A stretch of DNA of 64,000 nt from NCBI RefSeq assembly GCF_013359755.1, contig NZ_JABMCJ010000085.1:186001-250000 (forward strand), in the 5' to 3' direction. The notes under the pieces are model-generated. The model saw only the letters and a program-made list of their open reading frames with translations. It was not told the origin of the DNA and searched no databases. This stretch comes from Tardiphaga robiniae. Its GTDB lineage: Bacteria; Pseudomonadota; Alphaproteobacteria; Rhizobiales; Xanthobacteraceae. Both the position numbers and the translations under genes were made by a program. Positions 37,457 through 45,975 of this stretch are shown in pieces. Each line of letters begins with the position of its first letter. The first letter of the stretch is position 1.

Positions 37457-37621
37457 GGGATACTCCTGTCATGTAGCAGACGCAGTTCCGAGACCATTCT
37501 CGATACGCGCTGCTTGAGCTTCGCAGAGACAATTGCCAGCTCAATTGAATGTTCCTCACTCTCGGGGGCGTGATGCCGCATGCGGTGGCAGCATTTCTTC
37601 GGAACCCAAGAAGGCATTGAA

Positions 37622-38158
37622 ATGTCCGGTCACGGCCACGATCACACTCATCCGCACGATCACGCGCATGATCATTCTCACGACCATGATCCAGATCGCT
37701 GGAAGCACGACGGCATTCGCGTCATTCCCGCCGACAATCTCGATACCAACGTGCCATCGACCAAAGGCATGGACCGTGCGGCGGCTATCAATTTCGCGCG
37801 CGTCGGCGCGCAGAAACTTTGGGCCGGCACCGTGTCGATCCAGCCGGATGCCAAGACCGGTGCGCATCATCACGGCCATCTCGAAAGCGTCATCTATGTG
37901 GTAAAGGGTAAGGCTCGGATGCGCTGGGGCGATCGCCTGCAGTTTACCGCGGAGGCCGGTCCTGGCGATTTCATCTTCGTTCCGCCTTACGTGCCGCATC
38001 AGGAAATCAATGCGAGTGCCGACGAAGTGCTGGAATGCGTGCTGGTGCGCAGCGACGGCGAGGCGGTCGCTATCAATATCGATATCGAGCCGGTGGAGAA
38101 GCCGGAGACGGTGTTGTGGGTCGATCCTACGCATCCCGATGGGGCGGTGAAGAAGTAA
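37622..38158 (+). CDS. His-rich cupin-domain protein
   Basis: A 178-residue protein. Start placed at the ATG 6 bases after AGAAGG. Residues 3-22 are a metal-binding-like tract (HGHDHTHPHDHAHDHSHDHD) of alternating His and Asp. A single cupin barrel follows with HHHGHLESVIYVVKGKARMRWG and PGDFIFVPPYVPHQEIN, which supply the usual metal ligands. Cupins of this class include small-molecule binding proteins and dioxygenases. The His tract may load or buffer a divalent metal. No metal transport gene is adjacent. Confidence 0.8.
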   Translation: MSGHGHDHTHPHDHAHDHSHDHDPDRWKHDGIRVIPADNLDTNVPSTKGMDRAAAINFARVGAQKLWAGTVSIQPDAKTGAHHHGHLESVIYVVKGKARMRWGDRLQFTAEAGPGDFIFVPPYVPHQEINASADEVLECVLVRSDGEAVAINIDIEPVEKPETVLWVDPTHPDGAVKK

Positions 38159-38170
38159 ACATCAAGCTGA

Positions 38171-38200
38171 GGCCCTCGCCCGAGATTGGACGAGGGCCCT
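38171..38200 (+). terminator. Terminator between the cupin and amidase genes
   Basis: An 8-bp stem GGCCCTCG/CGAGGGCC with a 12-base loop, followed by CTTTG. It lies 12 bases after the cupin stop in the short gap between convergent genes. Confidence 0.65.
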
Positions 38201-38203
38201 TTG

Positions 38204-39541
38204 CTATTTGATCTCGGGCAATCCCGGCGAGAACGCCAGCGCACTCTCGATCCACTTCGCTACGCGCAGCGTGCGCAGATCGTTCAGATAGGGGCCGACC
38301 ACCTGCAGGCCGAGTGGCAGATGGTTCTTGCCGAACCCGGCCGGCAGCGACAGCGCGGGCACGCCGATCAGGGTCCATGGCGCGCAATATTCGGCATCGC
38401 CGGTATAGCTCAGCCCTTCCGGTGCTTCGCCATAGGCCGGCAGCGTCAGCACCGCATCGTAATTCGTCATCTGCGCGGTGAAATCCGCTCGCAGCTTCAT
38501 CTGCAACGCCTTGGCCTTGAGATAGGCTGCCGCGCTGATGGCGCTGCCGGTTTCCACCAGTTTCTTCAGGTGATCGCTGGTCTTGTCAGGGTAGCGTGCG
38601 ACGAGATCGCCAAAGATCACCGCCCCTTCGGCGGCCAGAATGATGTTGATCGCGTCCCAGTTGCTGCGATCCAGTTCGGGCAGTTCAAGTTCCTCGATCG
38701 ACGCGCCGGCGCTGCGCAGTCGCGCGACAGAGGCCTCGAACACCTGTTGCTGTTCGCTCTCGGCCTTGGCGAATTTGGCAAAGCGCACCACTGCGAGACG
38801 TGGTGACGGCAGCGGCGGTACACCGCGCTCGACGGAGATTTCGAAACCCGGCACCGGCGCGCCATGCGGATCGCTGTCGCTGGTGCCTGCGATCAGTGAA
38901 AGCGCATAGGCGACGTCATCGACCTTGCGCGCGAAGAAGCCGATGTGGTCGAGCGACTGGCTGAGGTGGTGCGCGCCGCTGCGGGGGATAGCGCCGAAGC
39001 TCGGCTTGAAGCCGACGACGCCATTGAAGGCGGCGGGGCGGACGATGGAGCCCAGCGTCTGCGTGCCCAGCGCCAGGGGCACGATGCCGGCAGCGACGGA
39101 GGCTGCCGAGCCGGAGGACGAGCCACCCGGTGTGTGCTTGCTGTTCCATGGATTGGTGGTCGGGCCGGGATGGCGCCAGGCGAATTCGGTGGAGACGGTC
39201 TTTCCGAAGATGGTGGCGCCGAGATTGCGCAGACGTTCGACGACCCATGCATCGGCCGACGGCACGTGATCGGCATAGACGGCCGAGCCATTGGTGGTCG
39301 GCATGTCGGTGGTGGCGATGATATCCTTGACGGCGACGGGAATGCCGGAGAGCGGCCCTGGCTTGCGCACAGTGTCGGTGGGGAGGACCTCAAAGGCCTT
39401 CAGTATGGGCTCGGCAGCCTTGGCCTGTGCGAGCCGCTCCGATGCGTAGTGATCTGCCGCAGATGTGTTGCCCTTGAACAGCCGCAGCAGGTCCAGAACC
39501 CCCGCGCCAGATGTTGCAGTGCGCGCGGTTGCATTCGTCAT
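38204..39541 (-). CDS. Amidase signature family enzyme
   Basis: A 445-residue amidase. The Ser-Ser-Lys triad regions are visible: IPVAVKDIIATTDMPTTNGS (catalytic Lys, about residues 68-87) and PGGSSSGSAASVAAGIVPLALGTQT-type signature (about 143-166, cis-Ser and nucleophile Ser). The family hydrolyses a wide range of amides. It is the last gene of an operon with a nitrate/taurine-type ABC transporter, which suggests that the imported compound carries an amide bond that this enzyme cleaves in the cytoplasm. Confidence 0.9.
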   Translation of the reverse strand: MTNATARTATSGAGVLDLLRLFKGNTSAADHYASERLAQAKAAEPILKAFEVLPTDTVRKPGPLSGIPVAVKDIIATTDMPTTNGSAVYADHVPSADAWVVERLRNLGATIFGKTVSTEFAWRHPGPTTNPWNSKHTPGGSSSGSAASVAAGIVPLALGTQTLGSIVRPAAFNGVVGFKPSFGAIPRSGAHHLSQSLDHIGFFARKVDDVAYALSLIAGTSDSDPHGAPVPGFEISVERGVPPLPSPRLAVVRFAKFAKAESEQQQVFEASVARLRSAGASIEELELPELDRSNWDAINIILAAEGAVIFGDLVARYPDKTSDHLKKLVETGSAISAAAYLKAKALQMKLRADFTAQMTNYDAVLTLPAYGEAPEGLSYTGDAEYCAPWTLIGVPALSLPAGFGKNHLPLGLQVVGPYLNDLRTLRVAKWIESALAFSPGLPEIK

Positions 39542-39612
39542 GTCGTGTCGTCCTGAACGTTTCTTCTGGGATCGAGAGAGGCGCGCAACCGCGAGGCTGC
39601 GCGCCTTCGATA

Positions 39613-40581
39613 TTACTTCATCGCCAGTGCGGGCTCGATATATTTCTTCACGACAAACTTGTCATAGTCGGGCTGGGCCGCGAGATTGCCGAGCGCGATC
39701 TGGGTGTCCATGGAGATCTTCAGCGAGGGTGCAGAAATATCGACGCTGTCCGGATAGACGCCGTCGGCCAGCATACGCTTGACGGCGGATTCAATCACGG
39801 CCGGATCCAGCGTTGGAAATTCCTTCTGCGCAATGGCCACGGTCTTGGCAGGATCTTTCTTCATGAAGCGCATCGCCATTTCCATACCGTTGGTGACGCG
39901 CTGCGCCAGATCCGGATTGACGTCGTTGCGTGCGGTCACCGACGAAAATGCATAGGCGCCGTAGCTCTTCGGGAAGCCGTAGACCACCTTCATTCCCTTG
40001 GCGACAACCTGATCGAGGCCGGGTTCATACATCACGGCGACGTCAGCCTGCTTGGCGAGGAACGGACCCGGTTCGCTGCCGATCGCGACGGGGATCATCT
40101 CCACATCGGTCTTGCCGTCCATGCCGTTCTCTTTCAGTAGCTTCAGGAACAGCGAGGTGCTGGTGGTCGGCATGGTGCCAACGACCACCTTCTGGCCCTT
40201 CAGGCTCTTGACGTCAGTGAATTTGAAATCCGGCGCGGTGGCGATCCACACCGCGGCGCCGTTAACGACGTTGGCGATGATGCCGACCGGCGCGCCCTTG
40301 GAGGCCGCAATGGCTGTCCATTCCGGCCCGTGGATCGAGAACTGCGCGCTGCCGGAGATCACTGCCGAGAGTGCGACCGTGGGCGAGCCTGCGGTTTCCT
40401 TGGTGAGGTCGAGGCCCTGCGCGGTGAAGAAGCCTTCATTGATGGCGACATAGAGCGGCAAATACAGCATCGACTGGAAGGCCTGCGACAACACCACCTT
40501 CTTGTTCTGCGCCATCGCTGGCGTGGCGAGCAAGACTCCAGCCAGCGCGACCGCGCCGGTGATACGCTTCAACAATGACAT
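39613..40581 (-). CDS. ABC transporter substrate-binding protein (NMT1/TauA type)
   Basis: A 322-residue periplasmic protein. A signal peptide covers residues 1-24 (LLKRITGAVALAGVLLATPAMA). The body follows the SsuA/TauA/THI5 pattern: QAFQSMLYLPLYVAINEGFF, LKGQKVVVGTMPTTST and ADVAVMYEPGLDQVV. Family members bind sulfonates, nitrate, pyrimidines or aromatic acids. It lies 31 bases after the permease gene and 71 bases before the amidase gene. Confidence 0.88.
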   Translation of the reverse strand: MSLLKRITGAVALAGVLLATPAMAQNKKVVLSQAFQSMLYLPLYVAINEGFFTAQGLDLTKETAGSPTVALSAVISGSAQFSIHGPEWTAIAASKGAPVGIIANVVNGAAVWIATAPDFKFTDVKSLKGQKVVVGTMPTTSTSLFLKLLKENGMDGKTDVEMIPVAIGSEPGPFLAKQADVAVMYEPGLDQVVAKGMKVVYGFPKSYGAYAFSSVTARNDVNPDLAQRVTNGMEMAMRFMKKDPAKTVAIAQKEFPTLDPAVIESAVKRMLADGVYPDSVDISAPSLKISMDTQIALGNLAAQPDYDKFVVKKYIEPALAMK

Positions 40582-40612
40582 AGAACGTCTCCGTTATGGT
40601 GGAAAGGGGGGA

Positions 40613-41470
40613 TTAAACCTGGACCTGATGCGAGGTGGTCGCCTGCTTCCACGGCAGCGAAGTGCGCTCGATGATGTCGATGACGTAATAGAGCACGAAG
40701 CCGAGGATCATCAGCGTGAATAGCCCAACCCAGACCGAATTTAGGTCATACAGGCTGGAGGCGAGGAAGATCATGTGGCCGAGGCCGCGCTGCGACGAGA
40801 TGAATTCGCCGACAACGGCGCCAACCAGGCCGAAACCGATATTGATGCGGAAGGTGGCGATGATCGACGGCAGTGTGGATGGCACCACAGCCTTCCAGAA
40901 CACCTGATGCTTGTCGGCACCCATGGAGATCATCAGCGACTGCAGATCGACGTCGGCATCCTTAGCCGCCTGATAAGCGGCGATCAGCGCTACCAATGCA
41001 GTGAGTGAAACGGCGAGTGCGACCTTCGATATCAGGCCGGTGCCGAACCACAGCACCACGATGGGCGCGAGCGCGATCTTCGGCACGGAATTGATGGCAA
41101 CGATGAAGGGCTCGACCAGCTTCGCGACGAACACCGAATACCACAGCGCCAGACCGAACAGCGATCCGAAGATGGTGCCGATGATGAAGCCCAAAATGGC
41201 CTCGAACAGCGTGTACCAGGAATCCGACAGCAGTTCGCCGCTCAGGATCAGTTTGTAGAACGTGGCGAAGATGCCAGATGGCGAGCCCATCAAAAATGCC
41301 GAGATATAGCCGGCATGCACGCCGGCCTCCCATAGCGCGAAGAACACTGCGACGGCGAGCAATTGCAGCACGGCGCGGCCGAGCGTGGTGTCGAAGGTCG
41401 ATCGCTTCTTGCGGGAATTGCGCGGTGCGGTCTTCTTGCGCGCGGATGTGCCGGACATCACGAGGCTCAT
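40613..41470 (-). CDS. ABC transporter permease (SsuC/TauC type)
   Basis: A 285-residue membrane protein with about six helices. Start at MSLVMSGTS, whose ATG overlaps the TGA of the upstream ATPase gene (4-base ATGA overlap). The EAA-like loop AAYQAAKDADVDLQSLMISMGA-type segment and FWKAVVPSTLPSIIATFR are visible. It forms the homodimeric channel of the transporter. Confidence 0.9.
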   Translation of the reverse strand: MSLVMSGTSARKKTAPRNSRKKRSTFDTTLGRAVLQLLAVAVFFALWEAGVHAGYISAFLMGSPSGIFATFYKLILSGELLSDSWYTLFEAILGFIIGTIFGSLFGLALWYSVFVAKLVEPFIVAINSVPKIALAPIVVLWFGTGLISKVALAVSLTALVALIAAYQAAKDADVDLQSLMISMGADKHQVFWKAVVPSTLPSIIATFRINIGFGLVGAVVGEFISSQRGLGHMIFLASSLYDLNSVWVGLFTLMILGFVLYYVIDIIERTSLPWKQATTSHQVQV

Positions 41471-42249
41471 GACGTTGTCTCCGTCTGGATATCGAGTTCG
41501 GCGCAAAGCGTCTTGAAATAGGTCGAGAATTTCACGTCGTTGCGCGCGGTGATGGGTGAGGTTGCCTCGATGTCGATCTCATGCACGACCTTCACCCGTG
41601 CCGGGCGGCCGGAGAGCACCACGACGCGCTTCGACAGTGCGACAGCCTCGTCGATGTCGTGAGTCACAAGGATGACAGTCTTGTTGTAGGTCTGTACGGC
41701 ATCCTTCAACACGCCTTCGAGATACAGCCTCGTCTGATAATCCAACGCCGAGAACGGCTCGTCGAGCAGCAGGATGTCGGGATCCATGATCAGCGTGCGG
41801 ATCAGCGCCACGCGCTGGCGCATGCCACCGGACAGGGTCTTGGGATAGGCGTTCTCGAAGCCGGCGAGGCCGAACTGCTTGAGATACTCGCGCGCTTTCT
41901 CCTCGGCCTCCTTCTGGTCGACGCCGCGGGTCTCCAGCCCGAGCAGCACATTGCCCATCACTGTGCGCCACGGAAACAGCAGGTCTTTCTGCATCATGTA
42001 GCCGACGCGGCCGCGCAGGCTTTCGATTTCCTTGCCGCGATAGGTGATAGTGCCGCCATCGGGCTCCAGCAGGCCGGCGATGATGTTGAAGATGGTCGTC
42101 TTGCCGCAGCCGCTGGGACCAATAATGCTGACGAAATCGCGTTCGTTGATGGTGAAAGAGAGATCGTCGAGCACATTGACGTCGCCGCCCTTGCCGGCAA
42201 ACGACTTGCTGATGTTCTGGACGGTGAGTTGAACTTGTTTCGGTGGCAT
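41467..42249 (-). CDS. ABC transporter ATPase (SsuB/TauB type)
   Basis: A 260-residue ATPase starting MPPKQVQLTVQNISKSF. Walker A GPSGCGKTT, Q-loop YMMQKDLLFPWRT, signature LSGGMRQR, Walker B ILLLDEPFSALDYQT and switch VTHDIDEAV are all present. The C-terminal part DIEATSPITARND is typical of the nitrate/sulfonate/taurine importers. It is the first gene of the four-gene ABC-amidase operon. The frame runs further upstream without conserved sequence. Confidence 0.92.
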   Translation of the reverse strand: MPPKQVQLTVQNISKSFAGKGGDVNVLDDLSFTINERDFVSIIGPSGCGKTTIFNIIAGLLEPDGGTITYRGKEIESLRGRVGYMMQKDLLFPWRTVMGNVLLGLETRGVDQKEAEEKAREYLKQFGLAGFENAYPKTLSGGMRQRVALIRTLIMDPDILLLDEPFSALDYQTRLYLEGVLKDAVQTYNKTVILVTHDIDEAVALSKRVVVLSGRPARVKVVHEIDIEATSPITARNDVKFSTYFKTLCAELDIQTETTS

Positions 42250-42302
42250 GATGCGGTTTCCTGGGTACCGCACATACGCAAGCTGCGTGCCATCTTGGAC
42301 GC

Positions 42303-42352
42303 AAAAAAGCCTCAAGCAATCGCGCAGGTTTTCTGCGGATAGCTTGAGGCTT
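42303..42352 (-). terminator. Rho-independent terminator of the poxB-like gene
   Basis: On the minus strand a perfect 11-bp stem AAGCCTCAAGC/GCTTGAGGCTT encloses an inner CGCAG/CTGCG hairpin and is followed by a run of T. It lies about 95 bases after the poxB-like stop and just before the ABC operon start, insulating the two units. Confidence 0.8.
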
Positions 42353-42446
42353 GAAGTGTTTTGCCCCGGCTTTGGGCAGGCTGGAATTATTCTCGGCGAT
42401 AAATTGAGCAGGCGTGGCGAAGTGTATTTTTGGCGAACACTTTGCG

Positions 42447-44138
42447 TTAGCCCGTTACGGCCATCACTGCTTCCCTGATCTTCGCCAGCGCGTAGTTGCC
42501 GACCATGGCGACGTCCACATGCGGCAGGTTCGGGAGCTCGTCGGGCGCCACTACGCAATCGACGATGGCGGGCCCGTCACAGGCCAGCACGTCGGCGATG
42601 GCCTTCTTCAGATCACCAGGCTGCTTGGCCGTAAAGCCCTGCGCGCCGCAGGCACGCGCCAGTGCGGCGAAATCGGGATTGGGGAATTCGATGGCTTCGC
42701 GGAAGGGCGCCAGGCCGATGCTTTCGGCTTCCAGCGTGATCAGGCCGAGGGCGGAATTGTTATAGACGATGACCTTGATAGGCAGCTTGTGCTGCACAGC
42801 TGTCATGAATTCGCCCATCAGCATGTTGAAGCCGCCGTCGCCGGTGAGCACGATCACCTGCTTGCTGCGATCGAGGATCTGCACGCCGTTGCCCTGGCCG
42901 ACGGACGTGCCGACCGCGGCATTGTTGAACGAGCCGATGATGCGCTGGGTGCCGTTCTGGCGGATCCAGTTCGCCGACCACAGGGTGTTCAATCCGGTGT
43001 CGAACACGAAGATTGCATCGGGCCGTGCCAGATCGCTGGCGATGCGCGCGACGGCCTGCGGGTGGATCCTGTTCTTGCTGCGCGCAGGATCGGCCTGCTT
43101 GTCGAGCATCTCATCCCACTTCTTGCGGGCGTGACTGGTCGTCTCGAAGAACTGGCCGTCGGTCTTGGTCTGCACCCTGTCCAGCAGCATCTTCAACGCG
43201 GGGCGTGCCGAGCCGATGACGCCGAGGCTCGTCGGCGTGCGCCTGCCGAGTGCTTCGGCGCGCACATCGATCTGGATGACATTGCCCTTGCGCGGCAGGA
43301 AGTTGGAATAGGGATAGTCGGTGCCCACCATGACGAGCAGGTCGCAATCATGCACGGCATTGTAGACGGCCTTGGTGCCGATCATGCCGAGCCCGCCCAT
43401 CCATCTGATGTCATCGAACGCCATGATCTCCTTGCCGCGCACCGAATGCACCAGTGGCGCCTTCAGCTTATCGCTGAGCGCACGCAGGAGTTCGGCGCTG
43501 CCGATGGCGCCATGGCCGCACATGATGACAACGCTGCTGGCTTCGTCGATGCGGCGGGCGGCTTCCTGTATGGCGGCATCATTCGGGAGGATCTCGCCGC
43601 GTGGCACCAGCGTGGCAAGGCTCGCTGTCGCCCCTTCGGCTTTCGACGACAGCACGTCGACAGGCAGCGTCAGATGCGCGACGCCAGGCCCTGCATAGGC
43701 GGTGGAGATGGCCTGATGGATCACGCCGGGCGCCTGCGCGGCGGTGGTGATGGTCTGGGTGTAGAGTGCGACGTCGCGAAACAGCAGGTCCGGCTCGGTG
43801 GTCTGGAAGAAGTCGACGCCTTTGGCTGCCCGCGCCATTTCGCCCGAGAGTGCCAGCACCGGGGCGTGATCGCGCGCCGCTTCATAGAGACCGGCGACGA
43901 GATGCGTGCTGCCGGGCCCGGTGGAGCCGGCGCAAACGCCGAGCTTGCCGGTGAGCTTGGCCTGGCCTGCGGCGGCCAGCGCCGCGCCTTCCTCATGCCG
44001 TACCCCGACCCACTCGATCTTGCTGCGCCGGACCGAGTCCGCCAGCGGATTAAGCGAGTCGGCGATCAAGCCGAAAATCTGCTGTACGCCAATCGTCTCA
44101 AGCACATGGACAATCTCATCCGCGACAGTTTTCGACAT
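42447..44138 (-). CDS. Thiamine-diphosphate enzyme, PoxB-like (pyruvate oxidase/dehydrogenase family)
   Basis: A 563-residue enzyme. Start at MSKTVADEIVHVLETIG, with GGAG just upstream. An N-terminal pyrimidine-binding domain has FGLIADSLNPLADS and the catalytic Glu in VRHEEGAALAAAG (about residues 46-58). A central FAD/Rossmann-like domain follows, then the ThDP-binding motif GDGGFNMLMGEFMTAVQ...YNN (about 435-468). The sequence is closer to PoxB (pyruvate to acetate and CO2, electrons to quinone) than to acetolactate synthase. The PoxB membrane-binding C-terminal tail is not obvious, so the reaction remains to be assigned. Confidence 0.85.
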   Translation of the reverse strand: MSKTVADEIVHVLETIGVQQIFGLIADSLNPLADSVRRSKIEWVGVRHEEGAALAAAGQAKLTGKLGVCAGSTGPGSTHLVAGLYEAARDHAPVLALSGEMARAAKGVDFFQTTEPDLLFRDVALYTQTITTAAQAPGVIHQAISTAYAGPGVAHLTLPVDVLSSKAEGATASLATLVPRGEILPNDAAIQEAARRIDEASSVVIMCGHGAIGSAELLRALSDKLKAPLVHSVRGKEIMAFDDIRWMGGLGMIGTKAVYNAVHDCDLLVMVGTDYPYSNFLPRKGNVIQIDVRAEALGRRTPTSLGVIGSARPALKMLLDRVQTKTDGQFFETTSHARKKWDEMLDKQADPARSKNRIHPQAVARIASDLARPDAIFVFDTGLNTLWSANWIRQNGTQRIIGSFNNAAVGTSVGQGNGVQILDRSKQVIVLTGDGGFNMLMGEFMTAVQHKLPIKVIVYNNSALGLITLEAESIGLAPFREAIEFPNPDFAALARACGAQGFTAKQPGDLKKAIADVLACDGPAIVDCVVAPDELPNLPHVDVAMVGNYALAKIREAVMAVTG

Positions 44139-44323
44139 GGGAGCTCCGATTTCTAGAATTGGCTCTCCGCCGGGAGGCGGGCTGATGCAGCTATGCGGTC
44201 GGTCCAATTGTGATTGGAACCGAATGGTCGCACTGCAGCAATAGCTGAACCGCGAAACGGTTTCATGATGGTCAATTAAGTTTGCGCAATGCTTGGAGAA
44301 ATGCGCGATGTGTTGAACGTTTG

Positions 44324-45832
44324 TTACGTGTATCGGAAGATCGGGTCGCCATAGTCGATGGCCGGAAATACGTTCTTGTCGCTCCAGTAGTCCTGGTTGT
44401 GCTGCCACTCCTGCTTGTCGCCGCGCTTCGGCAACAGGTGCATGCCGCGCATGATGTAGCCCGGGTTGAAATCCTCGGGGTCAATCCATGGCAGCAGCGG
44501 CATGTCGCTGTCCTCCGGCCGCAGCATCGGCGTCACCATGGTCGTGCCGGTCTCTTCCATGTGCTTCAGCAGCCCGCAGACGAAGTCGGCGACGAGATCG
44601 ACACGCAATGTCCAGCTGGCACGGAGATAGCCGAAGATCCACACCATGTTCGGCACGCCGGTGAACATCATGCCGCGATAGGTCACAGTGTCGGAGAAAT
44701 TCAGCGGTGCGTCATCGATGGAGAAGGCGATATCGCCGAGCATGTTGAGATTGAAGCCGGTGGCGGTGACGACGACGTCGGCGTCGATCGTCTTGCCTGA
44801 TTTCAGCGTGATGCCGTGTTCGGTGAAGGTCTCGATCTCATCGGTGACGACGGTCGCCTTGCCGGCCTTGATGCTCTGGAACAGATCACCATCCGGAATG
44901 AAGGCGATACGCTGCCGCCATGGTCGGTAGCGCGGCGTGAAATGTGTGGCGATGTCATAGTCCTTGCCGAGATAGGCCTGCACGCCCTTCAGCAGTTCCT
45001 CTTTCACCACCTCCGGCTCGCTGTTCGTCCGCTTGGTGAAGGCCTGCTGATCGAACAGGATCTTGCGGCGGACGATCTCGTGGACCCATTCCTCGTCGAC
45101 ATCCAGCTCGCGCAGCGTCTCTGCCAGCGCGTTGGCATTGCGGCCGGTGATGAAGAAGGTCGGCGAGCGCTGCAGCATGGTGACTTCGGCACATTTATCG
45201 GCAATGGCCGGCACCAGCGTCGCGGCAGTCGCGCCGGAGCCGATCACGACAACCTTCTTGCCGGTGACGTCGAGATCTTCCGGCCAGGTCTGCGGATGCA
45301 CCAGGCGGCCCTTCAACCGGCCCATGCCCGGCCATTGCGGCGTGTAGCCCTGATTGTGGTTGTAATAGCCCTGACACATCCAGAGAAAACGCGTGGTGAA
45401 GTTCAGCGTCTCGCCGGTGTCGTGACGGATGACGGTGAGCGTCCAGAGCCTGTCGGCATTCGACCAGTTGGCAGACAATATCTTGTGGCGATAGCGGATA
45501 TGCGTGTCGAGGCCGTTCTCGGCGATCACATCGCCCATATAGCGCAGGATTTCCGCGGCGGTGGCGATCGGCGCCGAAGTCCAGGGTTTGAAGCGATAGC
45601 CGAACGTGTGCAGGTCGCTGTCGGAGCGAATGCCGGGATAGCGATGGGTATGCCATGTCCCGCCAAAGCTCTCCTGCGTTTCCAGAATCAGAAAACGCGT
45701 ATCCGGATTCTGCTTGGTGAGATGATAGGCGGCGCCGATGCCGGAGATCCCAGCACCGACGACGATGACATCGACATGTTCGGCTGCGTTTTCGACGGAC
45801 GAATCTGTGGCGATTTTTCCCTGGGCGTTCAT
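44324..45832 (-). CDS. Flavin-containing Baeyer-Villiger-type monooxygenase
   Basis: A 502-residue class B flavoprotein. An FAD Rossmann motif VGAGISGIGAAYHL (about residues 24-37), GGTWHTHRYPG (about 57-67), a BVMO-like fingerprint LKGRLVHPQTWPED (about 178-191) and an NADPH motif VIGSGATAATLVP (about 197-209) are seen. Such enzymes insert oxygen next to ketones or hydroxylate other substrates. It lies 185 bases before the PoxB-like gene in the same direction. The substrate is unknown. Confidence 0.9.
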   Translation of the reverse strand: MNAQGKIATDSSVENAAEHVDVIVVGAGISGIGAAYHLTKQNPDTRFLILETQESFGGTWHTHRYPGIRSDSDLHTFGYRFKPWTSAPIATAAEILRYMGDVIAENGLDTHIRYRHKILSANWSNADRLWTLTVIRHDTGETLNFTTRFLWMCQGYYNHNQGYTPQWPGMGRLKGRLVHPQTWPEDLDVTGKKVVVIGSGATAATLVPAIADKCAEVTMLQRSPTFFITGRNANALAETLRELDVDEEWVHEIVRRKILFDQQAFTKRTNSEPEVVKEELLKGVQAYLGKDYDIATHFTPRYRPWRQRIAFIPDGDLFQSIKAGKATVVTDEIETFTEHGITLKSGKTIDADVVVTATGFNLNMLGDIAFSIDDAPLNFSDTVTYRGMMFTGVPNMVWIFGYLRASWTLRVDLVADFVCGLLKHMEETGTTMVTPMLRPEDSDMPLLPWIDPEDFNPGYIMRGMHLLPKRGDKQEWQHNQDYWSDKNVFPAIDYGDPIFRYT

Positions 45833-45975
45833 GGGCTCCCGATCTTTTTTTGCTCTCGCGCTTGGTGCGCAGATGCTGTTATGCGGCGATCCCCGGTTTA
45901 AGGCCGGAGATCGCCGCGATCGGTATCATTGACGATCGCAGGGAATGCGCAAGCGGGAATTGCGCTGGAGAGGCG

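Noticed and set aside
37457-37520. Possible EcfG general-stress promoter before the CsbD gene.
   Set aside because: A GGAAC is present on the minus strand but no CGTT follows at 16-17 bases.
42414-44156. A 580-residue plus-strand open frame opposite the PoxB-like gene.
   Set aside because: It is the reverse reading of a gene with clear ThDP motifs; the translation has no fold or motif, and long antisense frames are expected at this GC content.
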